From an uncultured Verrucomicrobiota bacterium (GTDB lineage Bacteria; Verrucomicrobiota; Verrucomicrobiae; Opitutales; Opitutaceae), in NCBI GenBank assembly GCA_946482165.1, contig CAMLQS010000006.1:1-38955 (forward strand): a stretch of DNA of 38,955 nucleotides, in the 5' to 3' direction. Shown here piece after piece: positions 8,629-16,564 of the stretch (within the stretch, counting starts at the first letter, position 1; the number at the start of each line of letters is the position of its first letter). The position numbers and the translations under genes were made by a program. The notes beneath the pieces were generated by a model that saw only the letters and a program-made list of their open reading frames with translations, did not search any database and was not told the origin of the DNA.

Positions 8629-8739
8629 TTTAACGCAGGGGCGCGGAGACGCGGAGAAACCGGCGAGGGGCTGGCAACGGTTCCCGTCGGCGGTCTGAGT
8701 TTTGAGAGTTCTCCGCGACTTTGCGGCCCTGCGTTGAAG
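8629..8739. repeat. Degenerate inverted repeat, 'TTAACGCAGGG' type
   Basis: The left arm TTAACGCAGGGGCGCGGAG pairs with the right arm that reads TTCAACGCAGGGCCGCAAAG on the other strand. It lies between two converging genes (YqeY plus, hydrolase minus) and fills the gap, where it could serve as a shared transcription end. No U-tract is present. Confidence 0.7.
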
Positions 8740-8747
8740 GTTTCGCC

Positions 8748-9488
8748 TCAGGTTAGGGCGCGGCGGAAGAGGTCGACGGCGAGACCGAGGGCCTGGCGGG
8801 CGAGTTCGGCGTCGTAGCGGAGGCCTTCGTCGCGGAGGAAGGCGTGGGCGGCGTTGAACTCGTGCCAGGTGAAATTCACGCCGGCGGCGGCCAGGGTCTT
8901 GTAGATGAGTTCGCGGCCTTCCTGCGAGACGTGGGGGTCCTGGCGGCCGAAGACCATGAGAAGCTCGCCTTTGATGTCGGCGGCGCGGGCGAGGGAGTCG
9001 TCGTTCATGCCGGCGCCGAGGGCGCGCTTGTGGAGGTCGGTCGGGTAGAAGCAGGCGGCGGCGGAGACGTCGGGGTGGAGGGCTGCGCGGTAGGTGAGAT
9101 GGCCGCCGATGCAGGGACCGAAGGAGCCGACGCGGCCGTTGCCGGCGTCATGGTTTTTCAAATACGAGATGGCCGCGGCGTTGTCGGCGTCGTAGCCGGC
9201 GAGGGGCTTGGTGGTCTTGAGGCGATTGCCGACGTCGGAGCCGGCCTGATCGTAGGCGAGAACGGCGCCGGCGGGCAGGTATTCGTGGTAGATCTCCGGG
9301 AGGGCGACGATGAAGCCGTGCCCGGCGAGCCAGGCGGCGGTGCGACGGATGGGGCCGGTGTTTTGAAAGATCTCCGAGTGGAAGAGGATGCCGGGATGGC
9401 GGCCGGCGCCGGCGGGGCGGATGACGAGCGTCCGCATGGGGCCGGATGGCGTGGAGAGTTCGATGGTCTCGGGTTCGCGAAGAGTCAT
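8748..9488 (-). CDS. Dienelactone hydrolase family protein (alpha/beta hydrolase)
   Basis: This 246-residue alpha/beta hydrolase is of the dienelactone hydrolase type. The catalytic triad can be read directly. The nucleophile Cys126 is in SFGPCIGGH (the family uses Cys where most alpha/beta hydrolases use Ser), the acid Asp184 in FGRQDPHV and the base His215 in FNAAHAFLR. An early Glu39 in FHSEIFQ matches the glutamate that holds the cysteine in the known enzyme. No signal peptide is seen, so it is cytosolic. The true substrate is not shown by the context: no aromatic-degradation genes are nearby, and many homologues are general esterases. The start ATG at 9488 gives a normal family length. 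Confidence 0.9.
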   Translation of the reverse strand: MTLREPETIELSTPSGPMRTLVIRPAGAGRHPGILFHSEIFQNTGPIRRTAAWLAGHGFIVALPEIYHEYLPAGAVLAYDQAGSDVGNRLKTTKPLAGYDADNAAAISYLKNHDAGNGRVGSFGPCIGGHLTYRAALHPDVSAAACFYPTDLHKRALGAGMNDDSLARAADIKGELLMVFGRQDPHVSQEGRELIYKTLAAAGVNFTWHEFNAAHAFLRDEGLRYDAELARQALGLAVDLFRRALT

Positions 9489-9557
9489 GGCTGGAAGATC
9501 GAGGAGCAGGGAGAGGGGCTCAGGTAGCGAAGGGCTGGCTGAAATCTGGAAGAAGCG

Positions 9558-9731
9558 TTTTTAACGCAGAGACGCGGAGCCGCGGAGGCCGGGTAGTTGG
9601 AGATTGGCTGCGGTGGAGGACTTCGGTTCCCTTTAAATTCATCGGGGCGGGGCCTCGGGGAAGCGGGGCGGAATAGTCGACCGAGGGCGGGTCGCATTTC
9701 TCCGCGCCTCTGAGTCTCTGCGTTAAGAAAT
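9558..9731. repeat. Inverted repeat, 'TTAACGCAGAGACGCGGAG' type
   Basis: The left arm near 9558-9590 and the right arm near 9699-9730 match closely as reverse complements, both containing TTAACGCAGAGAC. The roughly 110-base interior has no gene. It fills the gap between the hydrolase start and the end of the hybrid kinase gene, both on the minus strand. Confidence 0.75.
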
Positions 9732-9735
9732 CCGC

Positions 9736-11502
9736 TCAGATTGCGGGGCGGCGGGCGGCGAGGGCGGCGTGGCCTTTGCGGAGTGCGGCGGCGATGACGG
9801 GCGTGCGGACGGGCTTGCTGGTGTAGTCGTCCATGCCGGCGGCGAGGCAGAGCTCGCGGTCGCCTTCGAGCGCGTTGGCGGTCATGGCGATGATCCAGGG
9901 ACGCTTCGGCTCGGGATATTCGGCGCGGAGGCGGCGGGCGCATTCGAGGCCGTCCATGACGGGCATTTGCACGTCGAGAAGAATGATGTCGAAAGTCTCT
10001 CGGGCGACGGCGGCGAGGGCTTCGGCTCCGTTGAGGGCGAAAGAAGGGGAGTAGCCGAGTTTCTGGAGCAGGAGGGTGGCGACGCGCTGGTTGACGGGAT
10101 TGTCCTCGACGAGGAGGATGCGCAGCGGAAGGTGGCGCGCGAAACCGGGATCAAAGGGGAGCTCGGCGGGCGGGATCGTCCGAACAGGCGCGAGCGTCTG
10201 CGGGGCCGGGACGAGGGGGAGGTCGACGCGGAATTCGGAACCGCGGCCGGGCGTGGACTCGACGCGGATCTGACCGCCGAGGATGGAGACGAGGCGGTGG
10301 GTGATGGCGAGGCCGAGGCCGGTGCCGCCGTATTTGCGGGTGGTGGAGGCGTCGACTTGGGAGAAGGCTTGGAAAAGGCGGTCCTGGCGTTCCGGAGGGA
10401 TGCCGATGCCGGTGTCGCGCACAACCAGCCGGAGGCGGTCGTTCTCGGCGGGGGTGTCGCCGGGGACGCGGGCGACGGTGACGACGACTTCGCCGCGCTC
10501 GGTGAATTTGACGGCGTTGGCGATCAGGTTGACGAGGATCTGGCGGACGCGAAAGGCGTCGCCGACGACGAGCGGGGGCACGTCGTCGTCCACCTGGCTG
10601 CGGAGCGCGAGGGTCCGGCCGACGGCGGGGGGGACCGCGATGTCGACGGCTTCGCGGACGGAGCGGCGGATGTCGAAAGGAGTGTTCTCAAGCTCGACGC
10701 GGCCCTGTTCGATTTTCGAGAAATCGAGGATCTCGTTGATGACGGAGAGGAGCGCATCGCCGCTGGTGCGGATGGTGTCGGTGAATTCGCGCTGGGCGGC
10801 GTTGAGCGGCGTGGATTGGAGGAGTTCCGCCATGCCCAGGACGGCGTTGAGGGGAGTGCGGATCTCGTGGCTCATGTTGGCCAGGAATTCCGACTTGGCG
10901 CGGGAGGCGGCCTGGGCGGCGCGGAGGGCGATCTCGAGGTCGGCCTTGGCGAGGCCGAGTTCCTCGGTGCGGTGTTCGACGCGAGTTTCGAGCTCGGCGA
11001 GGAGCGTGGAATTTTCGGCGGCGATCTGCCATTTGCGGCAGAGGGAGCGGGCGAGCTGCTGCACTTCGACGGGGTCGAAGGGTTTTTTGAGGATCAGGAG
11101 TCCGTCGCTGTCGGGGAAGCGGCGGGCGATGTCGCCGAGGGAGTAATCGGAATAGGCGGTGCAGAGGACGATTTGGATGTCGGGGTCGACGTCGCGAAGG
11201 CGCCGGGCGGTTTCGACGCCGTCGATGCCGGGGGGCATGCGGACATCGACGAAGGCGAGGGCGAAGGGGTTGCCGGCGGCGCGCGCGGCGGCGGCGGCGG
11301 CGACGGCGGGTTCGCCTTGGAGCACGCATTCCAGCTCGAAGCCCGCGATCGGTTCGGCGGGGGAGCTGAGCTGGGGCACGAATTCGGCGAATTCGCCGAA
11401 CTGCGGGCGCGGCGGGGCCGCCGGGGCAAGGATCTTCCGGTAGTCGTCGTGGATGGAAGGGAGGTCGTCGGCGACGAGAATGCGGCGATGGTCAGGCGTC
11501 AT
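9736..11502 (-). CDS. Soluble hybrid histidine kinase (REC-HisKA-HATPase-REC)
   Basis: This 588-residue protein has no membrane segment. Residues 5-155 form a receiver domain with phospho-acceptor Asp86 (LAFVDVRMPPG) and an expanded loop around residues 28-60. A coiled coil at about 160-205 links it to a HisKA domain with His212 (FLANMSHEIRTPLNAV). The HATPase follows: N box ILVNLIANAVKF, G1 VVRDTGIGIPPE and G2 YGGTGLGLAITH. A second receiver at about 460-575 has Asp510 (IILLDVQMPVMDG) and Lys563 (TSKP). The frame stays open far upstream, but ATG 11502 (MTPDHRRILVADD) is the first domain-compatible start and overlaps the upstream kinase gene by 11 bases. It is the third gene of an operon with the CHASE8 kinase and the YfiR-like protein, so it is likely the phosphorelay hub they feed. 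No output domain is present, so a separate partner is needed. Confidence 0.92.
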   Translation of the reverse strand: MTPDHRRILVADDLPSIHDDYRKILAPAAPPRPQFGEFAEFVPQLSSPAEPIAGFELECVLQGEPAVAAAAAARAAGNPFALAFVDVRMPPGIDGVETARRLRDVDPDIQIVLCTAYSDYSLGDIARRFPDSDGLLILKKPFDPVEVQQLARSLCRKWQIAAENSTLLAELETRVEHRTEELGLAKADLEIALRAAQAASRAKSEFLANMSHEIRTPLNAVLGMAELLQSTPLNAAQREFTDTIRTSGDALLSVINEILDFSKIEQGRVELENTPFDIRRSVREAVDIAVPPAVGRTLALRSQVDDDVPPLVVGDAFRVRQILVNLIANAVKFTERGEVVVTVARVPGDTPAENDRLRLVVRDTGIGIPPERQDRLFQAFSQVDASTTRKYGGTGLGLAITHRLVSILGGQIRVESTPGRGSEFRVDLPLVPAPQTLAPVRTIPPAELPFDPGFARHLPLRILLVEDNPVNQRVATLLLQKLGYSPSFALNGAEALAAVARETFDIILLDVQMPVMDGLECARRLRAEYPEPKRPWIIAMTANALEGDRELCLAAGMDDYTSKPVRTPVIAAALRKGHAALAARRPAI

Positions 11503-13126
11503 GGGCGGTGCCTTGCGGTTGGCGGGGAAGTTCAAGCGTGAAGACCGCCCCGCGACCGGGACCGTCGCTGCGCACGCGGAGCGCGCCGCCGAGAAGACGG
11601 GCGGTATTGGCGGCGTTGTGCAAGCCGAAGCCGTGGCCTCCGGACTTGGTGGTGAAGCCATAGCTGAAGATCGAAACGAGCTGGTCGGCTTCGATGCCGA
11701 CGCCGTTGTCGATGATGGCCACGGACAAGTGGGTGTCGGACGGGGTGCCCACGTGGATGCGGAGAAGGGGCTCGACCGGGGAGGCGGCGGCGAGGGCGGC
11801 GCGCGCGTTGGCCAGGAGATTGATGAGTATCTGCACGACGGCGCTGCGGTCGGCGTAGACAAGATGCGGGGGTTCGCGGTCGGCGCTCTGCTCGATGCGA
11901 AGGCATGAGGTGGATGCGTGCCCGTCGGTCTTGTCGATGAGGAGCGCCTCTTGGACGGCGTCGGCCAAGTCGAAGGTCTCGCTGCGGCGGGGGGCCTTGG
12001 CGAGGGTCTGCTGGCGGGCGACGATCTCCTTGAGATGGGCGACGCCGGTGCGGAGCCCGGAGAGTTCCTCGTCCGCCTTGTCGAGGTGGCCGAAGACATG
12101 TTCGGCGTAGGCGGCGACAAACTCGCGAAGCGCGGGGCCGTCGGGATGGGCGGCGAAAACCGCCGCGGCCTTGGGCGGGGGGGATCGGAGAAAGTCGCGG
12201 AGCGCGCCGGCGGCCACGGCGGCGCGGGCGCGGAGATGGTCGGCGAGGAGCTCGGCGGAGACGTTGATGCTGTTGAGCGCGTTGCCGATGTTGTGCAGCA
12301 CGCCGGCGGCGACTTCGGCCATGCCGGCCTCGTGGGAAAGGCGGAGCATTTCGCGGGTGTTCTCCTTGAGGGTGTCCTGCGCGACCTTGCGTTCGCGCAC
12401 CTCCTGGTCGAGGGCCACGAGTTGGCGGGCCAGCGTTTCGTCGCGGCGTCCGACTTCGAGAAGCATGGTGTTGAACGCCTCGGCGAGGGCGGCGACCTCC
12501 GCGGGGCCGCGCACGGCGGCGCGCACGGAATAGTCGCGGCGGGTGGTGACGTCTTCGGCGGTGAGCGCGAGTTTGACGATGGGGGCGGCGACGGCGCGCT
12601 CAAAGCGGCGGGCGAGAAAGAGGCCGAGGATGACGGTGAGGACGAAGGCGAAGCCGTAGACGGCGGCCCAGGTCAGCGCGGTGCGGCGAAGTTCGGCGCG
12701 GTTGTCGGTGACGATGAGGAGGCGTCCGTAGGTGTAGTCTTTGTTGACCACATCGACCGTGACGGCGACGGCGGGATCGATCGGCTCCTCGAAGAAGGAT
12801 GGATCCAAGGGGCGCCCGTAGGTCGCGAAAGGAACGCCTTGTCCGTCGAAGAGAACGGCGGAGACGATGAGCGGATCGTGGCGGAGCGAGGAAAGGATTT
12901 CGGTGGCCTCCGTCGGATTGTCCACGGGCTTGCCGAAGGCGAGCGCGGCCGAGGAGTTGGCGGCGACGATGCGCGCGGTCGATTGGAGCGAACCGACCAG
13001 GCGGGCGCGCGCCTGACCGAAATGGTGGATAAAAAGGATGACGCCGACGGAAAGAAGGATGACGCCGCTCATCACGAAAGCGAAGACGAGCACGTGGCGG
13101 CGAAGCGAAGGGGTGCGGGCGCTCAT
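11492..13126 (-). CDS. CHASE8-HAMP sensor histidine kinase
   Basis: This 544-residue membrane kinase has two TM helices (about 11-34 and 152-172) enclosing a periplasmic CHASE8-like domain. Its typical phrases are STARIVAANSSAALAFGKP and DPLIVSAVLFDGQGVPFATY. A HAMP linker (about 173-228) and a coiled coil follow. The H-box is AGVLHNIGNALNSI with His278, a variant form rather than SHExRTP. The ATPase part has N box ILINLLANARAAL, G1 IIDNGVGIEAD and G2 GGHGFGLHNAAN. CHASE8 is the input domain of the diguanylate cyclase YfiN, whose partner YfiR has its homologue here directly upstream. The start overlaps the yfiR-like stop (ATGA) and the end overlaps the hybrid kinase. I infer control of kinase activity by the periplasmic partner. 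Confidence 0.9.
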   Translation of the reverse strand: MSARTPSLRRHVLVFAFVMSGVILLSVGVILFIHHFGQARARLVGSLQSTARIVAANSSAALAFGKPVDNPTEATEILSSLRHDPLIVSAVLFDGQGVPFATYGRPLDPSFFEEPIDPAVAVTVDVVNKDYTYGRLLIVTDNRAELRRTALTWAAVYGFAFVLTVILGLFLARRFERAVAAPIVKLALTAEDVTTRRDYSVRAAVRGPAEVAALAEAFNTMLLEVGRRDETLARQLVALDQEVRERKVAQDTLKENTREMLRLSHEAGMAEVAAGVLHNIGNALNSINVSAELLADHLRARAAVAAGALRDFLRSPPPKAAAVFAAHPDGPALREFVAAYAEHVFGHLDKADEELSGLRTGVAHLKEIVARQQTLAKAPRRSETFDLADAVQEALLIDKTDGHASTSCLRIEQSADREPPHLVYADRSAVVQILINLLANARAALAAASPVEPLLRIHVGTPSDTHLSVAIIDNGVGIEADQLVSIFSYGFTTKSGGHGFGLHNAANTARLLGGALRVRSDGPGRGAVFTLELPRQPQGTAHDA

Positions 13127-13737
13127 GGAAATCGGGCTGCGGCGCGGGTGTCGGAGCGATAGATGTTGGCCAAGGCGAGCAGGCGGGAGCTGAGAACGAG
13201 GCCGGCCTCGCGGGCGGCTTCTGGGGCTATTTCGAAGCGCAGGGCTTTGTCTTCTCGAAAAATCCGGATGATACCGCCGGAGACGAGGAAGCCGGGGCCG
13301 TCGGAAACAGTGAGGACGGGGCGAGTGCGCAGCAGGGACAAGGCTTCGCGCGCGGGCATGCCCTCGATCTCCGCGGTGGCGTTGTCGAAATAGGCGACGT
13401 GCAAACCGGCCAGATCGGCGGGGCTTTTGATGCGGACGATGCGGAGACGATGGCCGCGGACCAGCTGGCGGTCGGCGAGGCGGATGAGCTCGTCCTCAAG
13501 CTGGCGGTTGCCGGAAACGCCGATCGAATAGGGAGCGATCTCGGCCGGGTTGCCTTTGGGCCAGTCGGTGAAGCGGACGAAGTTGACGAGGAAAGCGGCT
13601 TTGACGGCTTCGGGCGAAAGCGCGGCGGCGGCCGTGGATGTTTCGACCCCGGCGGCGCGCGCCGGGACGGGGCATGGGAGAATCGTCGTCGCGAGGAGAA
13701 GGCCGGAAAGCCCGGCGCTGATTGCGGAGGGAGGCAT
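13123..13737 (-). CDS. Periplasmic YfiR-family (DUF4154) protein
   Basis: This 204-residue protein has an N-terminal signal peptide (about residues 1-29, hydrophobic AGLSGLLLATTIL then ARAAG). The mature part begins with the family phrase VKAAFLVNFVRFTDWP. It ends with the diagnostic VSDGPGFLVSGGIIRIF and FEIAPEAAREAGLVLSSRLL. In Pseudomonas, YfiR sits in the periplasm and represses YfiN by binding its CHASE8 region. Here it is the first gene of an operon with a CHASE8 histidine kinase, so an analogous inhibitory role is likely. The mature protein has no cysteine, so the disulfide-based redox control described for P. aeruginosa YfiR cannot apply. The ATGA overlap with the kinase gene implies coupled synthesis. 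Confidence 0.88.
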   Translation of the reverse strand: MPPSAISAGLSGLLLATTILPCPVPARAAGVETSTAAAALSPEAVKAAFLVNFVRFTDWPKGNPAEIAPYSIGVSGNRQLEDELIRLADRQLVRGHRLRIVRIKSPADLAGLHVAYFDNATAEIEGMPAREALSLLRTRPVLTVSDGPGFLVSGGIIRIFREDKALRFEIAPEAAREAGLVLSSRLLALANIYRSDTRAAARFP

Positions 13738-14118
13738 CAGCGGGAGGGGTGATAAGTGCCGTCACGCGGCGCGGCGGGCCGGGCGTGAAAAGCGGATGGA
13801 ATCGTATTCCGCTCGCGCGGAGCACCAGGACCCGGATCCGACGGCGCCCATCCCGCCCGCAACGGTCCAGTCCCCGCATTGACGCGGGGCGCGGCAGAAA
13901 ACGAGGCGCTGCAAACGGAAGTCGCGAGCATGGAGCGAGTCGGGTGAATACGAGCCGGGCGAGGGCCGCGGCGCGAGCGGTTTTAAAGGTATTTTCCATT
14001 CAAGTGCATCTGCCAGCACGGAGTGGAGGGGAAAACACCTCATGCGCGGCGGCTTGTCTTTTTGCTTTAGGCCCGGAGCCGCTTCGCGTCGGATAGCGGT
14101 TTTCCCCGCCTTAAATCC
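13738..14118. other. Divergent intergenic region upstream of yfiR-like operon and lepB
   Basis: This 381-base stretch lies between two divergent transcription units and must hold both promoters. I see no convincing -35/-10 pair. It contains a short hairpin CCCCGC/GCGGGG near 13873-13890 and a partial palindrome GGAATCGTATTCC near 13799-13811. An AT-richer patch near 13981-14005 (TTTTAAAGGTATTTTCCATT) is the most promoter-like part. The apparent open frames here do not resemble proteins. Confidence 0.5.
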
Positions 14119-15411
14119 ATGTTCGGCTTTCTCGCCTCCCAGCACCAAAAGACCCGCCGCCTCGCCTCCGATTGGCTCGAGCTCGCGGAAAAAGTCTTCA
14201 ACTACCGCAAAGACGTGCTGACCGAGGCCGAGCGCGGCGAGTTGTCGGAATCGGCGGGATCGGTTCGGCAGCTCCTGCGGGAGAAGGCGGACACGGCCAA
14301 GCTGAAGCTGGGCATCGACTCGCTCGAGCGTGTGTTGCGGCGCCATGGCGGCGCGCACTATCCGAAGTCGGGGATCGTGGAGAATCTCGAATTTCTGCTC
14401 GTGGCGGCGATCGTGATCCTCGGTTTGCGGGCGTTCTATGTGCAGCCGTTCAAGATCCCGACCAACTCGATGTGGCCCTCGTATTACGGGATGACCGGCG
14501 AGGTATTCGGCTCCAAGGAGGAGGAGCCCTCGGCGGCCTCCCGCATGGTGCGGCTGGCGGCTTTGGGCGCGCAACCGCGGCGGATCGACGCTCCCGATAA
14601 TGGCGAGGTCCTGATCCCGATGACGATCGAGCACCAGGCCTATTTCAGCAGGGTGAAGGGCCGGAAGTGGGTGGTGTTTCCCGCCCAGTTGAAACAGTAT
14701 CAAATCCGTGTCGGCGGGCGGATGGCCAATCTGAAGGTGCCGGCCGACTACGACATGGACTGGACGATTCGGGATTATTATTTTCCGGGCGATAAGCGAC
14801 GCCTCGCGGAGATATTGGTCGAACAGGCCTCGCGCGGCCCGCTTGAGCGCGGCACGATCAACGGAACGCAGGTCGTTTTCCTGAAGACGGGCAAGACGGT
14901 GCGCGCGGGCGAGCGCATGTTGTCGTTCGACGTGCTGACGGGGGACCAGCTTTTCGTGGACCGCGTAAGCTACCATTTCGTGCCCCCCAAGGTCGGCGAC
15001 GGCTTTGTTTTCCGCACGGGCAACATCCCCGATTTGGCGCGAGTCGGCGGCGACCAGTATTACATCAAGCGGCTTGCCGGCGTGCCGGGAGACGAGTTGC
15101 GCATTGAGCGGCCGGTGCTTTACCGAAACGGCGCGCCGATCACCGGTTCGGAGGCCTTCGAGAAGAACGCCAAGGAGCAAGATCGCTATGTGGGCTATCG
15201 GCCCTCGTTTCCTGATCCGAGATATCCGGAATCGATTCTTTTGGCCGGGCAGACTTTCCGCGTGCCTGAGGCGGAATACGTCGCGCTCGGCGACAACTCG
15301 GCCAACAGCCTCGACAGCCGCTATTGGGGCACGGTGCCGGCGAAGGACGTCGTGGGGCGGCCCTTGTTCATCTATTATCCGTTCACGAAGCGCTGGGGGC
15401 CGGCGCCCTGA
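14119..15411 (+). CDS. lepB: Signal peptidase I
   Basis: This 430-residue enzyme removes signal peptides from exported proteins. A hydrophobic helix at about 90-108 (LEFLLVAAIVILGLRAFYV) anchors it. It is followed by box B with the catalytic Ser117 (IPTNSMWPSYYGM), box D with the general base Lys317 (YYIKRLAGVPGDEL) and box E (GDNSANSLDSRYWG). It is larger than usual (E. coli LepB is 324 aa). About 90 residues of charged helical sequence precede the anchor, and about 200 residues separate Ser from Lys, much more than in the minimal enzymes. The ATG at 14119 is preceded by a 381-base divergent gap, and the gene converges with the HD protein gene. Given the many exported enzymes in the window, it is a likely processing enzyme for them. 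Confidence 0.95.
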   Translation: MFGFLASQHQKTRRLASDWLELAEKVFNYRKDVLTEAERGELSESAGSVRQLLREKADTAKLKLGIDSLERVLRRHGGAHYPKSGIVENLEFLLVAAIVILGLRAFYVQPFKIPTNSMWPSYYGMTGEVFGSKEEEPSAASRMVRLAALGAQPRRIDAPDNGEVLIPMTIEHQAYFSRVKGRKWVVFPAQLKQYQIRVGGRMANLKVPADYDMDWTIRDYYFPGDKRRLAEILVEQASRGPLERGTINGTQVVFLKTGKTVRAGERMLSFDVLTGDQLFVDRVSYHFVPPKVGDGFVFRTGNIPDLARVGGDQYYIKRLAGVPGDELRIERPVLYRNGAPITGSEAFEKNAKEQDRYVGYRPSFPDPRYPESILLAGQTFRVPEAEYVALGDNSANSLDSRYWGTVPAKDVVGRPLFIYYPFTKRWGPAP

Positions 15412-15412
15412 G

Positions 15413-15480
15413 CGATGGGCGGTGGGCGCGCCGCGTTGGAGCGGCCCGCCCAACCACGGGCGGAGGGCCCGTCCACCTAC
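15413..15480. repeat. GC-rich palindromic repeat between convergent genes
   Basis: It contains ACGGGC (15456-15461) and GCCCGT (15467-15472) around a 5-base loop, preceded by further GGGCG/CGCCC phrases (GGTGGGCGCG... GGCCCGCCCAACC). The hairpin could help end transcription of lepB or of the converging gene, but there is no U-tract. It looks like a dispersed genomic repeat rather than a classic terminator. Confidence 0.5.
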
Positions 15481-15505
15481 AGTCGAACGCTTCGGCTGCT
15501 GGGTG

Positions 15506-16504
15506 TTAGTCGGCCGGCGGGATCGGCGTCGTGAGCAACGCGGTGCTCAGGCCGGGCAAGCGCTCGGAAAACTGGCTTGCGGGGTCGGCTTGGCGGAGGG
15601 CGCGCTGGACCATGCCCATCTTGGCGTCGAGGTTGTCGATCATGCTGACGAAAACGGCTTCCGGCGTGGCGGCGTAGACGGCGGCGCCCCACTCGGGTTC
15701 GCCTTGGTGGCTGAGGATGATGTGTTCGAGGCGCTCGAGCCGATCGGAGTCGAGACGGGCCTTGATGCCGTGCTTGCGGGCGAGCTGATAGCCGAGGACG
15801 ACGTGGCCCTGGAGTATCCCGCGGCGGGAGCGTTTCGTGGCGAGCGTGCCTTCGTATTCGATGGTCTTACCAGTGTCGTGCAGAAGGATGCCGGCCATCG
15901 CGAGATCGGGATCGACCTCCGTGTAGAGCGGGAGGAGCGCGCGGCAGGCGCGGGCCATGTGGATGGTGTGCTCGAGCAGGCCGTGCCGGTAGGCGTGGTG
16001 CATGGCGACCGCGGCGGGCGAGTAGCGAAACACCTCGCCGATCTCCTCGAAGACGCCGCGCACGGTCATGCGGAGCTCGTCGTGCCTGATGGCGTCGATG
16101 AAGGTTTGGAACTCGGTCCAGAGCGCGTCGCCGTTCTCCGGGGGAAGCTCGACGAGCGCATCGACGAGGCCGGGCTCGGCCGCGAGTTGTTCCTCGGAGA
16201 GGGCAAATGCCTTGGTGAGCTTGGGCGAGAAGCGGCCTTGGAAAGAGTCGTTGCGGCCCTCGATGCGGACCACGGCGCCTTCGCCCGCGGATTTGAACGG
16301 GTCGAAGAGCGGGCTGTCGCCGAAGACGGTGCAAGAAAAGGAGCCTCCGCGGTCGCCGAGTTCGAGAGAGAGGAACGGGTTGCCGTTGGAGGCGGTTTTG
16401 ACCTGGAGCTTTTTTACGACGAGCACGGCGGCGAAAGGCGCGCCGGGGTTCAGGTCGGGGGACTTCAGTTCGCGAACGGTCAGGAGAGCGGGAGCATCGG
16501 CCAT
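15506..16504 (-). CDS. OB-fold/HD-domain 3'-5' exonuclease, YhaM-like
   Basis: This 332-residue protein has two domains. An N-terminal OB fold (about 8-105) carries VVKKLQVKTASNGNPFLSLE, a nucleic-acid-binding type. An HD phosphohydrolase domain (about 165-300) carries His179 in LLEHTIHMA, His209-Asp210 in GILLHDTGK, His234 in LQGHVVLG, His261/His266 in HIILSHQGEP and Asp290 in SMIDNLDAKM. This is the layout of YhaM/CbfA, which degrades RNA and single-stranded DNA from the 3' end with metal ions. It is the last of five co-directional genes starting with the ligase-exonuclease fusion, 60 bases after the NYN gene, so a DNA- or RNA-processing role beside repair is plausible. Assignment of the family is secure. 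Substrate preference is not. Confidence 0.88.
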   Translation of the reverse strand: MADAPALLTVRELKSPDLNPGAPFAAVLVVKKLQVKTASNGNPFLSLELGDRGGSFSCTVFGDSPLFDPFKSAGEGAVVRIEGRNDSFQGRFSPKLTKAFALSEEQLAAEPGLVDALVELPPENGDALWTEFQTFIDAIRHDELRMTVRGVFEEIGEVFRYSPAAVAMHHAYRHGLLEHTIHMARACRALLPLYTEVDPDLAMAGILLHDTGKTIEYEGTLATKRSRRGILQGHVVLGYQLARKHGIKARLDSDRLERLEHIILSHQGEPEWGAAVYAATPEAVFVSMIDNLDAKMGMVQRALRQADPASQFSERLPGLSTALLTTPIPPAD

Positions 16505-16564
16505 GGGCGCGAAGCTGCGACGGTGGCGCAGAGGGCTAAAGCCGAAAAACGCCGCTACGCGCGC

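Noticed and set aside
9769..11541. Long open frame on the plus strand (about 590 codons) opposite the hybrid kinase
   Set aside because: It is the antisense of well-supported kinase coding sequence. Its translation is Gly/Ala/Asp/Glu-rich without family motifs, as is common for antisense frames in high-GC genes.
11503..12603. Upstream extension of the hybrid kinase frame
   Set aside because: The frame stays open far into the CHASE8 kinase gene, but the translation is low-complexity Pro/Ser/Arg. The first domain-compatible ATG is at 11502.
13738..14118. Possible sigma-54 promoter (TGGCAG...CTTGA on the minus strand near 14010)
   Set aside because: The spacing and the second element do not match the GG-N10-GC rule, so it was not annotated.
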